From the NCBI GenBank assembly GCA_013696665.1, contig JACCYC010000075.1, positions 1 through 23,475 on the forward strand: a DNA stretch of 23,475 nt, given 5' to 3'. Origin of the DNA: Burkholderiaceae bacterium. Its GTDB lineage: Bacteria > Pseudomonadota > Gammaproteobacteria > Burkholderiales > Burkholderiaceae_F. Shown piece after piece: positions 15,339-21,462 of the stretch. The notes beneath the pieces were generated by a model, which worked only from the letters and a program-made list of their open reading frames with translations, made no database searches and was not told where the DNA came from. Position numbers and translations under genes: made by a program. The stretch's first letter is position 1. The number at the start of each line of letters is the position of its first letter.

Positions 15339-15542
15339 TTACGTCCCGAACTGACGCGGCGTGATCCAGCCCATCCAATAGCTGAACAAAATGAACAAAA
15401 ACAGCGCGACCGAGATCGCAACGCGCATCGTAAGTGCGTTAACCGTGCGATTGGTCTTGCCCTTGTCGCGAATTAAATAAACGAGTGCGGAGCCAAGCGA
15501 CAACACAATGCCGGCCAGTGCGAGAAAGATGATGATGCGCAT
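15339..15542 (-). CDS. DUF2909 family twin-transmembrane protein
   Basis: A 67-aa protein with two hydrophobic helices (about 3-23 and 41-60) joined by a basic loop RDKGKTNRTVNALTMR. This matches the DUF2909 or twin-transmembrane family found within cytochrome oxidase loci of betaproteobacteria. Unlike its neighbours it is on the minus strand, divergent from surf1 with 42 bp between start codons and convergent with coxC. Function unknown. The sequence GYPW-like ending (FSYWMGWITPRQFG) is typical of the family end. Confidence 0.82.
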   Translation of the reverse strand: MRIIIFLALAGIVLSLGSALVYLIRDKGKTNRTVNALTMRVAISVALFLFILFSYWMGWITPRQFGT

Positions 15543-15584
15543 ATCGGCGATCGGGAACGGGGTGGAATTATCCCATTGCCTTCG

Positions 15585-16316
15585 ATGCGAAACGGGAAGC
15601 TGATCGCAGGTTATGTGGTTGCGGTGGTTTGCTTCAGCATCGCCATTGCTTTGGGTAACTGGCAGATGCGGCGCGGTGATGCCAAGCTTGCGCTGCAGGC
15701 GCAGGCGGACGCCGCCGAGCGGAATGCGCCGGTGGACATTGCGCCGTCACGGTCATCAATTCAGCAGGTCACCTCCGGGTTACCGCGTAGAGTCCGGACC
15801 ACTGGCGTCTTCGATGCGGCGGGCACCATCTTTCTCGACAACCGCGCGTTAAACGGAACCGCAGGTGTCTATGTGCTGACGCCGCTGGTGATCGATCACC
15901 AGTTGCCGGCAGTGCTGATTGATCGTGGCTGGAAATCGCGTGACCCGCACGATCGCTCCCGCGTCGACGCGCCGGATCCCCCGCCGGGCGTTGTAACGGT
16001 CGACGGGCTGGCGGTGGCACGGCCGAGCCTGCTTTTGGAAATTGGTCGTGATGCGGACCGCCGCGTCCCCGGCCTCTGGCAAAACCTTGATTACGAAGCT
16101 TACGAGCGAGCGACTGGACGCAGCGTTGCACGATTCGTGGTGCGCGAGAGCGCGGCTGCGCGCAGTCAATCTGCTGATGGACTGCGACGGGAGTGGCCGA
16201 GGCCTGCGACCGGAGTTGAAAAACATCGAGGCTATGCATTCCAGTGGTACTCGCTTGCCGTTTTGATTGCGGCGCTGACGACCGCACTCGGAATCAGGCG
16301 AGGTCAGAGGCAATGA
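15585..16316 (+). CDS. surf1: SURF1 family cytochrome oxidase biogenesis protein
   Basis: Inner-membrane protein that helps heme a insertion or early assembly of subunit I. The 243-aa product has an N-terminal membrane helix (about 5-25), then the SURF1 signature GNWQMRRGDAKLAL. The periplasmic region includes FLDNRALNGTAGVYVLTPL and LIDRGWKSRD. Near the end comes HRGYAFQWYSLAVLIAALT with the second helix. Length is close to the family norm. A TTG at 15576 is also in frame. The stop codon overlaps the next ATG (ATGA at 16313). It begins the second half of the cox locus: surf1, SCO-like, ctaA, ctaB. Confidence 0.93.
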   Translation: MRNGKLIAGYVVAVVCFSIAIALGNWQMRRGDAKLALQAQADAAERNAPVDIAPSRSSIQQVTSGLPRRVRTTGVFDAAGTIFLDNRALNGTAGVYVLTPLVIDHQLPAVLIDRGWKSRDPHDRSRVDAPDPPPGVVTVDGLAVARPSLLLEIGRDADRRVPGLWQNLDYEAYERATGRSVARFVVRESAAARSQSADGLRREWPRPATGVEKHRGYAFQWYSLAVLIAALTTALGIRRGQRQ

Positions 16317-16933
16317 AAACGCGTTTTAGGCGGTACTTGCCACTGTATATATTGCTCGCGCTGGGCGTGCTCCCGGTGGCAGCTGCTTACATCGCCTATT
16401 ACGCGTTGCCGCCGTCGAGCCGAACCAACTACGGCTCGCTGATCGAGCCGCAACGGCCGGTACCCGTGTTTGCGCTCGCAACCGTCGAGGGGTCGCCGTT
16501 CGATATGCGCCAATTGCTCGGCCGTTGGGTGTTGGTGATGGTCGACACTTCCGAGTGCGATGCAAATTGCGCGGGCAAGCTGCTGATGCTGCGCCAGCAG
16601 CGCACAATGACCGGCAAGGATCGCGACCGCATCGAGCGCGTTTGGCTGATTACTGACCAGGCGCCCCTGCCAATTTTGCTGATGCGCGAATACGAGGGCA
16701 CGCATTTTATTCGTGCGCCGCTCCAACAGCTGCGCGATTTTTTGGTGTTGCCGGAATCCAATGATGCGCAATTGACGGACCACATCTGGCTTATCGACCC
16801 GCGCGGGAATCTGATGCTGCGATGGCCGAAGGACGCGCAGATCAACGGCGTCAAGCGTGACATCGCCAGGCTTCTAAAAGTAGCCGCGGGGTGGATCCTG
16901 ATCGATCCGCGGACTCCAAACCCTTCGCAATGA
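16313..16933 (+). CDS. Divergent SCO-like membrane protein, probable oxidase assembly factor
   Basis: A 206-aa protein usually labelled hypothetical. It has one N-terminal membrane helix (about 9-31) and a thioredoxin-like domain. The domain has a CxxxC motif in TSECDANC (C82, C86). A later histidine (H157) sits in LTDHIWLIDPRGNLMLRWP, which lines up with the copper-ligand region SIDHTAGTYIIDRKGN of the Sco protein encoded at 18982. All three residues needed for SCO-type copper binding therefore appear to be kept although overall similarity is low. Start and stop both overlap the neighbours by ATGA, so translation is likely coupled to surf1 and ctaA. A role in copper delivery or thiol reduction of CuA is inferred from motif and position. 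Confidence 0.75.
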   Translation: MKTRFRRYLPLYILLALGVLPVAAAYIAYYALPPSSRTNYGSLIEPQRPVPVFALATVEGSPFDMRQLLGRWVLVMVDTSECDANCAGKLLMLRQQRTMTGKDRDRIERVWLITDQAPLPILLMREYEGTHFIRAPLQQLRDFLVLPESNDAQLTDHIWLIDPRGNLMLRWPKDAQINGVKRDIARLLKVAAGWILIDPRTPNPSQ

Positions 16934-18051
16934 CCCCGGTGTCGCTGACATGGCTTGCACTTTTTGGTGTAGCGGTCGCTGTGCTTCCGCTGCTGTTTGT
17001 TTTTACTTCGCGCGATCCCAGAAAATTTCGCAGGCTTGCTTGGGTCACGGTGTTTCTGACACTTGATCTGATCATGTTCGGAAGCTTTACCCGACTGACC
17101 GATTCGGGACTCGGTTGCCCCGACTGGCCTGGTTGCTACGGACATTCGAACCCGATGTCGGCATCCGAGGCGATCATGCAGGCGCAAACCGCGATGCCGT
17201 CGGGTCCGGTGACGGTCACGAAGGCTTGGATCGAGATGCTGCATCGTTATCTGGCATTGGCGGTTGGGGTTCTTGTGATCGTCCTTACGGTTCAGGCGTG
17301 GCGAAGAGTGTTGGTCACTGGCGAGCCCGTTGCCTCACCATGGCTGGCCACGGTGACATTGTTCTGGGTTTGCCTGCAAGGCGCCTTTGGCGCGTTAACG
17401 GTAACGCTCAAATTACAGCCGGCTATCGTGACAATGCATCTGCTGGGCGGCGTGGTGCTGCTCGCACTGCTCACCTGGCTCGCGTTGCGCGAAGACCGCG
17501 TGCCTCAAGTGAGCGCACCGCATGTGCGTACCCTCGCGTTTGCGGCCTTGACTGCCGTGTTCGTGCAAATCGCGCTGGGTGGCTGGGTCAGCAGCAATTA
17601 CGCAGTTATGGCGTGCTCCGATTTCCCGCTCTGTCAGGGCGAACTCTGGCCGCTGATGAATTTTTCCGAGGGGTTCACCGGGTGGCGGTCGCTTGGCCGG
17701 ACCGCGGACGGTGCATTGATCTCATTTCAAGCGCTGGTGGCGATTCACTGGACGCATCGCGCATTCGCGATCGTCGTGGTCGCAGCGGTTGGCGCTTTAA
17801 TCGTGCAACTGTGGCGCCTGCGGGAGCTCTCACACCTTGCACGTGGATTGTTCGTGCTTCTATCAATGCAGTTATTGACGGGTTTATCTAACGTCGTGCT
17901 GCAGTGGCCGCTGCTGCTCGCCGTCTTGCACAGTGGCGGTGCCGCTTTGTTGATTGCGATGCTGGTCGTGGTGCTACATCGGACCTCGCACAAATCGCTA
18001 AACTTGCATCTCGCATCCCCGTCGCCGCTCGTTTCTCCAATTTCCGAATGA
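16930..18051 (+). CDS. ctaA: Heme A synthase (COX15/CtaA)
   Basis: Oxidises the C8 methyl of heme O to the formyl group of heme A for the aa3 oxidase. The 373-aa product has about eight membrane helices. Visible features are GSFTRLTDSGLGCPDWPGCYG with the conserved cysteine pair (C63, C69), then heme-binding histidines in EMLHRYLAL (H105), VTMHLLGG, IHWTHRAFA and VLHSGGA. The second half repeats the motif with GGWVSSNYAVMACSDFPLCQGELWP. The ATG at 16930 overlaps the stop of the SCO-like gene. An upstream in-frame start at 16891 lies inside that gene and is less likely. The stop overlaps the ctaB ATG. Confidence 0.95.
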   Translation: MTPVSLTWLALFGVAVAVLPLLFVFTSRDPRKFRRLAWVTVFLTLDLIMFGSFTRLTDSGLGCPDWPGCYGHSNPMSASEAIMQAQTAMPSGPVTVTKAWIEMLHRYLALAVGVLVIVLTVQAWRRVLVTGEPVASPWLATVTLFWVCLQGAFGALTVTLKLQPAIVTMHLLGGVVLLALLTWLALREDRVPQVSAPHVRTLAFAALTAVFVQIALGGWVSSNYAVMACSDFPLCQGELWPLMNFSEGFTGWRSLGRTADGALISFQALVAIHWTHRAFAIVVVAAVGALIVQLWRLRELSHLARGLFVLLSMQLLTGLSNVVLQWPLLLAVLHSGGAALLIAMLVVVLHRTSHKSLNLHLASPSPLVSPISE

Positions 18052-18956
18052 CCGCGAAAACGAATACCGACATCCAGTTGCCGACCGAGCGCGGGCTGCT
18101 GCATCTGCTCACGCAATACCGTGCATTGACCAAGCCGCGCGTGACGCATCTGGCAATTTTCTGCGCGGTCATCGGCATGTTTCTGTCGACACCGGAACTG
18201 CCGCCGTGGCGGCTCGTTGTAACTGCGACGCTTGGGATCTGGCTGCTGGCAGGCGCCGCCTTCGCCGTCAATTCCTTGATAGAAATGCACATTGACGCAA
18301 AGATGACGCGCACCCGCATGCGGCCGCTGCCGCGCGGGGAGCTGTCTCCGTGGCAGGTGATTTCGTTCGCCGGGCTGATGGGCGGACTCGGCATGTGGCT
18401 GCTGCACACCTTTGTCAATCCGCTGACCATGTGGCTGACCTTCGCGACGTTTGTCGGGTACGCATTGGTGTACACGGTGTTGTTGAAGCCGAATACACCG
18501 CAGAACATCGTCATTGGCGGCATGAGTGGCGCGATGCCACCGGTACTCGGATGGGCCGCAATGACAAACAGCGCGCCCGCCGAGGCTTGGCTGCTGGCGT
18601 TGATTATTTTCGTGTGGACGCCGCCGCATTTCTGGGCGCTGGCTCTCTATCGACTCGACGATTACCGAAAAGCGGGGCTGCCCATGCTTCCGGTCACGCA
18701 CGGTGTGGCGCTGACTCGCCTTCACATCCTGCTCTACACGTTCGTTCTGGTTGCGGTGACGACGCTGCCATTCGTGATTCGCATGGCGGGCATCGTCTAC
18801 TTACTGGCGGCACTGACGCTCGGTGCGATCTTTGTAGGCTACGCGTGGCGGTTACATCGTCGATATAGCGACCAGCTCGCGCGCGCTACATTCAGCTATT
18901 CGATCGTTTATCTCGCGGCATTGTTTGCCGCGCTGTTGATCGACAAATTCATCTAA
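18048..18956 (+). CDS. ctaB: Protoheme IX farnesyltransferase (heme O synthase)
   Basis: Adds a farnesyl group to protoheme to make heme O, the substrate of CtaA. The 302-aa product is a UbiA-fold prenyltransferase with about eight to nine membrane helices. Motif 1 is NSLIEMHIDAKMTRTRMRPL, in which Glu replaces the first Asp of the classical motif, a variation I recall as common in proteobacteria. Other motifs are VLLKPNTPQNIVIGGMSGAMPPVLGW and VWTPPHFWALALYRLDDYRKAGLPMLPV. The ATG at 18048 overlaps the ctaA stop. The frame extends further upstream inside ctaA, but that part resembles no family sequence. sco follows after 25 bp. Confidence 0.95.
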   Translation: MTAKTNTDIQLPTERGLLHLLTQYRALTKPRVTHLAIFCAVIGMFLSTPELPPWRLVVTATLGIWLLAGAAFAVNSLIEMHIDAKMTRTRMRPLPRGELSPWQVISFAGLMGGLGMWLLHTFVNPLTMWLTFATFVGYALVYTVLLKPNTPQNIVIGGMSGAMPPVLGWAAMTNSAPAEAWLLALIIFVWTPPHFWALALYRLDDYRKAGLPMLPVTHGVALTRLHILLYTFVLVAVTTLPFVIRMAGIVYLLAALTLGAIFVGYAWRLHRRYSDQLARATFSYSIVYLAALFAALLIDKFI

Positions 18957-18981
18957 GGCTGCCAGGCGCGCCGGTCACTTA

Positions 18982-19548
18982 ATGTTCAGGATTCTCTGCC
19001 TTTCGTTTCTGCTCGCGAGCTGCGGGGGTGGTGCGCCCAAGTTCAACAGTGTTGATATCACCGGCGCCGGGTACGCGCGCGATTTCGCACTGACGGACCA
19101 CACCGGCGCGCCGCGGACATTGGCCGCTTACCGCGGCAAGGTAGTAGCGATTTTCTTCGGCTTCACGCAATGCCCCGACGTTTGTCCGACCACCCTGACC
19201 GAAATGGCGCAAGTTAAAAAGCGGCTTGGAAAGGATGGCGATCAGCTGCAGGTGTTGTTCATTACCGTTGATCCGCAGCGCGACACCCAAGCAGTGCTCG
19301 CGCGCTACGTGCCGGCGTTTGACCCGAGCTTTGTGGCCTTATACGGCTCACCCGAGCAAACAGCTGTAACGGCGAAAGAGTTCAAGGTTTTTTATCAGAA
19401 GGTGACGGGAAAGACAGCCACGTCGTATTCGATCGACCACACGGCAGGTACGTACATCATCGACCGCAAAGGAAATGTTCGGCTGTTTGTACGCCTTCAG
19501 CAGGGTGTTGAGCCGCTGGTCGAAGATGTGAAACGCCTTCTCGGTTAA
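18982..19548 (+). CDS. sco: SCO1/SenC family copper-delivery lipoprotein
   Basis: Periplasmic copper and thiol protein that helps form the CuA centre of subunit II. The 188-aa precursor has a lipobox LLASC with C14 as the predicted lipidated residue, so it should be membrane-anchored through lipid. The thioredoxin-like domain contains FFGFTQCPDVCPTTL with copper-binding C64 and C68, FITVDPQRD, and SIDHTAGTYIID with the third ligand H153. Length is normal. It ends the cox locus. Its stop overlaps the stop of the convergent gene at 19545 by four bases. Confidence 0.95.
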   Translation: MFRILCLSFLLASCGGGAPKFNSVDITGAGYARDFALTDHTGAPRTLAAYRGKVVAIFFGFTQCPDVCPTTLTEMAQVKKRLGKDGDQLQVLFITVDPQRDTQAVLARYVPAFDPSFVALYGSPEQTAVTAKEFKVFYQKVTGKTATSYSIDHTAGTYIIDRKGNVRLFVRLQQGVEPLVEDVKRLLG

Positions 19549-20174
19549 TTGAACGAGTCGAAGGCGCCGGTGGCAGCGCTGATACGGGTCCGGCTCGATA
19601 TCATCGGTCCGTTGATCCCGGCTGCGATTCCAAAGGCAGCAGCAATTTCTGCGGTCAGGTCGAGCTCAAAACCGAGTAGCACAGTGGCTGAGACCGCTTC
19701 GTAGTCGGTGGCCGAATAATGCGTCGCGTCCCGCAGGAGAATGCCGTGCACTTCAAACGGATCAAACACCGCGATGTTTCCGGGCGTGATATCAATGCGC
19801 AGCGACGCCCTGGGAAACACAAGGTCTGCGGGCGGCCCGGAGATACACCAGACGCCAAAGAGCCGATTGTCATAGTGAGCGTCATTGTGAAAGAACGCGC
19901 CGCGGCAGCGATACCACTCGAAGTCGTCGTGCAATCCGCCCGCCAGAGCGGGCCCTAGCGCGTCGACCAGCCGTCGTTGTGCGCCGGCATCACGCCATAC
20001 ACCTGAGGAATAAACGCGACCGGCGTCCGCAGCATGTCGCTCCTCGTTGGCGCGTGCTTCCAGCGAATCATCGGGCAGGCAGTAATTGAATGCGATCCTG
20101 CTGGCGATCGAACGGGTGGAACCCGAGGCGTCGAAGCAACTCAGCGTTGACGCGGTATGCGCAATAAATTGCAT
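19545..20174 (-). CDS. Uncharacterised protein with possible Fe(II)/2-oxoglutarate oxygenase-like motif
   Basis: I do not recognise this gene. From the ATG at 20174 it encodes 209 aa. An in-frame GTG at 20192 adds six residues; neither start has a Shine-Dalgarno sequence. No signal peptide or membrane helix is evident. The middle contains FFHNDAHYDNRLFG, and about 45 residues later FDPFEVHGILL. Together they give an H-x-D (H96, D98) and a distal H (H143), the metal triad pattern of double-stranded beta-helix oxygenases; LRIDITPGNIAVFDP fits the strand before the distal His. This is motif-level inference only. It follows rpoH on the same strand, beyond rpoH's terminator, and overlaps the sco stop by four bases. 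Confidence 0.65.
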   Translation of the reverse strand: MQFIAHTASTLSCFDASGSTRSIASRIAFNYCLPDDSLEARANEERHAADAGRVYSSGVWRDAGAQRRLVDALGPALAGGLHDDFEWYRCRGAFFHNDAHYDNRLFGVWCISGPPADLVFPRASLRIDITPGNIAVFDPFEVHGILLRDATHYSATDYEAVSATVLLGFELDLTAEIAAAFGIAAGINGPMISSRTRISAATGAFDSFN

Positions 20175-20197
20175 CGTAAGAGTCGTCGGCACGTGGC

Positions 20198-20225
20198 AAA
20201 AAAAAGCCCCGGATGTACCGGGGCT
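20198..20225 (-). terminator. Intrinsic terminator of rpoH
   Basis: On the minus strand AGCCCCGG, a five-base loop (TACAT) and CCGGGGCT form a perfect 8-bp stem followed by a run of eight T including the last stem base. It lies about 97 bases after the rpoH stop codon. It also directly precedes the uncharacterised gene at 19545-20174. Confidence 0.9.
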
Positions 20226-20275
20226 TGAGTGTCCGCCTCATCGGAGGAGAGGGGGAAAGCACAGAGGCGGACCTT
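20198..20275 (-). ncRNA. Candidate 3'UTR-derived small RNA downstream of rpoH
   Basis: Just before the rpoH terminator, the minus strand has a second stem: GTCCGCCTC (20272-20264) pairs perfectly with GAGGCGGAC (20239-20231). The 24-base loop is pyrimidine-rich and contains CUUUCCCCCUCUCCUCC, including a sequence able to pair with Shine-Dalgarno motifs. Five bases then separate this stem from the terminator hairpin. Two tandem hairpins, an exposed C/U-rich loop and a terminal U-run are the layout of many Hfq-type or anti-Shine-Dalgarno small RNAs. It could be processed from the rpoH message. No separate promoter is visible. It could also simply be a structured 3' end. Confidence 0.4.
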
Positions 20276-20321
20276 GCTCCAACCAACCAGAAGCCGCGGC
20301 TCGCCCAGGATAAGTACCCAG

Positions 20322-21242
20322 TTACGCGTACTCGACTAAAGCGCTTCGCATCCTCTGCAAGGCTTTGGCCTCGATCTGCCGAATTCGTTCCGCCGAAACT
20401 CCGAATTCCTGCGCCAGGTCATGCAGGGTCGAGGTCCCGACCTCTCCGTCCTTGTTCTCATTCAACCACCGCGCCTCCACGATGCGCTTGCTGCGTGCGT
20501 CGAGTTCATCGAGCGCTGCGCGCACCCCATCTGTCTGCAAAATATCGTATTCACGACGCTGCAGCACCTGAGTCGGCTCTGACTCAGCGTCTGCCAAGTA
20601 GGCAATCGGAGCGAATTCCTCTTCCCCGTCATCGATGCGGCCTTCCATTGCAATATCACCGCCCGAAAGCCGCGTCTCCATTTCCGAGACCTCTGACGGC
20701 TTTACCTTGAGTTCGCGCGCAATGTTGCCGACCTGCTCCTGCGACATCGTGCCAGAGCCCTGCTTCATGCTGCGCAAATTGAAAAACAGCTTGCGCTGAG
20801 CCTTGGTGGTCGCCAACTTTACGAGACGCCAGTTTTTCAGAACGAACTCGTGGATTTCCGCCTTGATCCAGTGCAGGGCAAACGAAACCAAGCGAACACC
20901 GCGCTCCGGGTCGAATCGCTTGACCGCTTTCATCAAGCCGATGTTGCCTTCCTGAATCAAATCAGCATGCGCCAATCCGTAACCCAGGTAATTGCGGGCG
21001 ACAGCAACCACCAGCCTCAGGTGAGACATCACCAATCGGCCGGCCGCATCAATATTGCCGGTGTCGCGCAGATCACGTGCCAATTGCAACTCTTCATCGG
21101 GGGTCAACATGGGCACCCGATTAACCGCTTGAATATAGGCATCGATGCTGCCGAGGCTTCCGGGGCTCAGCGCAAATGCCTGAGCGCCCACCGGAATCAA
21201 GGAACTGCCCAGCGATTTACTGTTTCGCATCACGTCTTTCAT
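20322..21242 (-). CDS. rpoH: RNA polymerase sigma-32 factor RpoH
   Basis: Heat-shock sigma factor directing transcription of chaperone and protease genes. The 306-aa product has region 2 (DLIQEGNIGLMKAVKRFDPERGVRLVSFALHWIKAEIHEFV, about 94-134) and the RpoH box QRKLFFNLR (about 149-157), specific for sigma-32. Region 4 near the end has LAQEFGVSAERIRQIEAKALQRMR. Starts are possible at 21242 and 21230 (ATG). The longer GTG start at 21266 falls inside the CIRCE operator and is unlikely. GGAG directly abuts the 21242 ATG and is 8 bases further from 21230 than is usual, so the start is uncertain. A CIRCE element lies upstream and a strong terminator downstream. Confidence 0.95.
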   Translation of the reverse strand: MKDVMRNSKSLGSSLIPVGAQAFALSPGSLGSIDAYIQAVNRVPMLTPDEELQLARDLRDTGNIDAAGRLVMSHLRLVVAVARNYLGYGLAHADLIQEGNIGLMKAVKRFDPERGVRLVSFALHWIKAEIHEFVLKNWRLVKLATTKAQRKLFFNLRSMKQGSGTMSQEQVGNIARELKVKPSEVSEMETRLSGGDIAMEGRIDDGEEEFAPIAYLADAESEPTQVLQRREYDILQTDGVRAALDELDARSKRIVEARWLNENKDGEVGTSTLHDLAQEFGVSAERIRQIEAKALQRMRSALVEYA

Positions 21243-21259
21243 CTCCAGATCAAATGAGC

Positions 21260-21286
21260 TTAGCACTCAGGCCATCCGAGTGCTAA
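21260..21286. promoter_or_regulatory. CIRCE element (HrcA operator) upstream of rpoH
   Basis: TTAGCACTC (21260-21268), nine bases, then GAGTGCTAA (21278-21286): a perfect match to the CIRCE inverted repeat bound by the heat-shock repressor HrcA. It lies 18 bases before the chosen rpoH start codon. HrcA itself is not encoded in the window. By family knowledge HrcA, helped by GroEL, releases this site on heat stress. Confidence 0.93.
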
Positions 21287-21288
21287 AC

Positions 21289-21318
21289 GTTAGAGGCGTT
21301 CTGGGTTTGGGAGTTCAA
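21289..21318 (-). promoter_or_regulatory. Candidate rpoH promoter overlapping CIRCE
   Basis: On the minus strand TTGAAC (21318-21313) and TCTAAC (21294-21289) lie 18 bases apart, each 4/6 to the sigma-70 consensus. The predicted start of transcription (about 21282) falls inside the CIRCE element, the usual position for HrcA repression. A better -10 box (TATAAT, 21386-21381) lies further upstream, but without a clear -35. Confidence 0.35.
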
Positions 21319-21358
21319 TCCCGAGCTGCGGAGTCGGAATTAACCGCTTGATAATTTA

Positions 21359-21378
21359 CAGTGAGTGCACACTGACTG
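21359..21378. repeat. 20-bp near-perfect inverted repeat between rpoH and ppk
   Basis: CAGTGAGTG (21359-21367), two bases, then CACTGACTG (21370-21378): 9-bp arms with a single mismatch pair. This is the size of a typical dimeric repressor or activator site. It sits just downstream (minus strand) of a consensus TATAAT at 21386-21381. I cannot name the regulator. Confidence 0.5.
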
Positions 21379-21380
21379 CA

Positions 21381-21386
21381 ATTATA
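21381..21386 (-). promoter_or_regulatory. Consensus -10 box on the rpoH strand
   Basis: The minus strand reads TATAAT at 21386-21381. No good -35 hexamer exists at 16-18 bases. If used, transcription would begin near 21374, inside the inverted repeat at 21359-21378, giving an rpoH leader of about 130 bases that contains CIRCE. Confidence 0.35.
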
Positions 21387-21428
21387 GCGCCGCTGCTGAG
21401 CTTGATCGGCAGCAGCTCACTTGCCTCG

Positions 21429-21462
21429 CTGTCGTCAAACTGTCATCGTTGCCCACTATGGT
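21429..21462 (+). promoter_or_regulatory. Pho box and -10-like element at the ppk start
   Basis: CTGTCGT, CAAA, CTGTCAT (21429-21446) are two direct repeats with four-base spacing that match the 18-base PhoB-binding consensus at 16 positions. Ten bases further is TATGGT (21457-21462), the same spacing as between Pho box and -10 in the E. coli phoA promoter. This suggests PhoB-dependent induction of ppk on phosphate starvation. The -10 overlaps the annotated ATG, so either the start codon lies further downstream or this promoter is not used. Confidence 0.7.

Noticed and set aside
18240..18330. Glu in place of the first Asp of the CtaB prenyltransferase motif as a defect
   Set aside because: I recall the N-x-x-x-E form in many functional proteobacterial heme O synthases; the other motifs are intact.
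17745..18725. 326-codon open frame on the minus strand
   Set aside because: Antisense to ctaA and ctaB, which are certain. The translation is rich in Arg, His and Gln with no motif, typical of a shadow of membrane-protein coding sequence.
21243..21266. GTG start giving rpoH eight more residues
   Set aside because: The GTG lies inside the perfect CIRCE arm, and those residues are not typical of RpoH.
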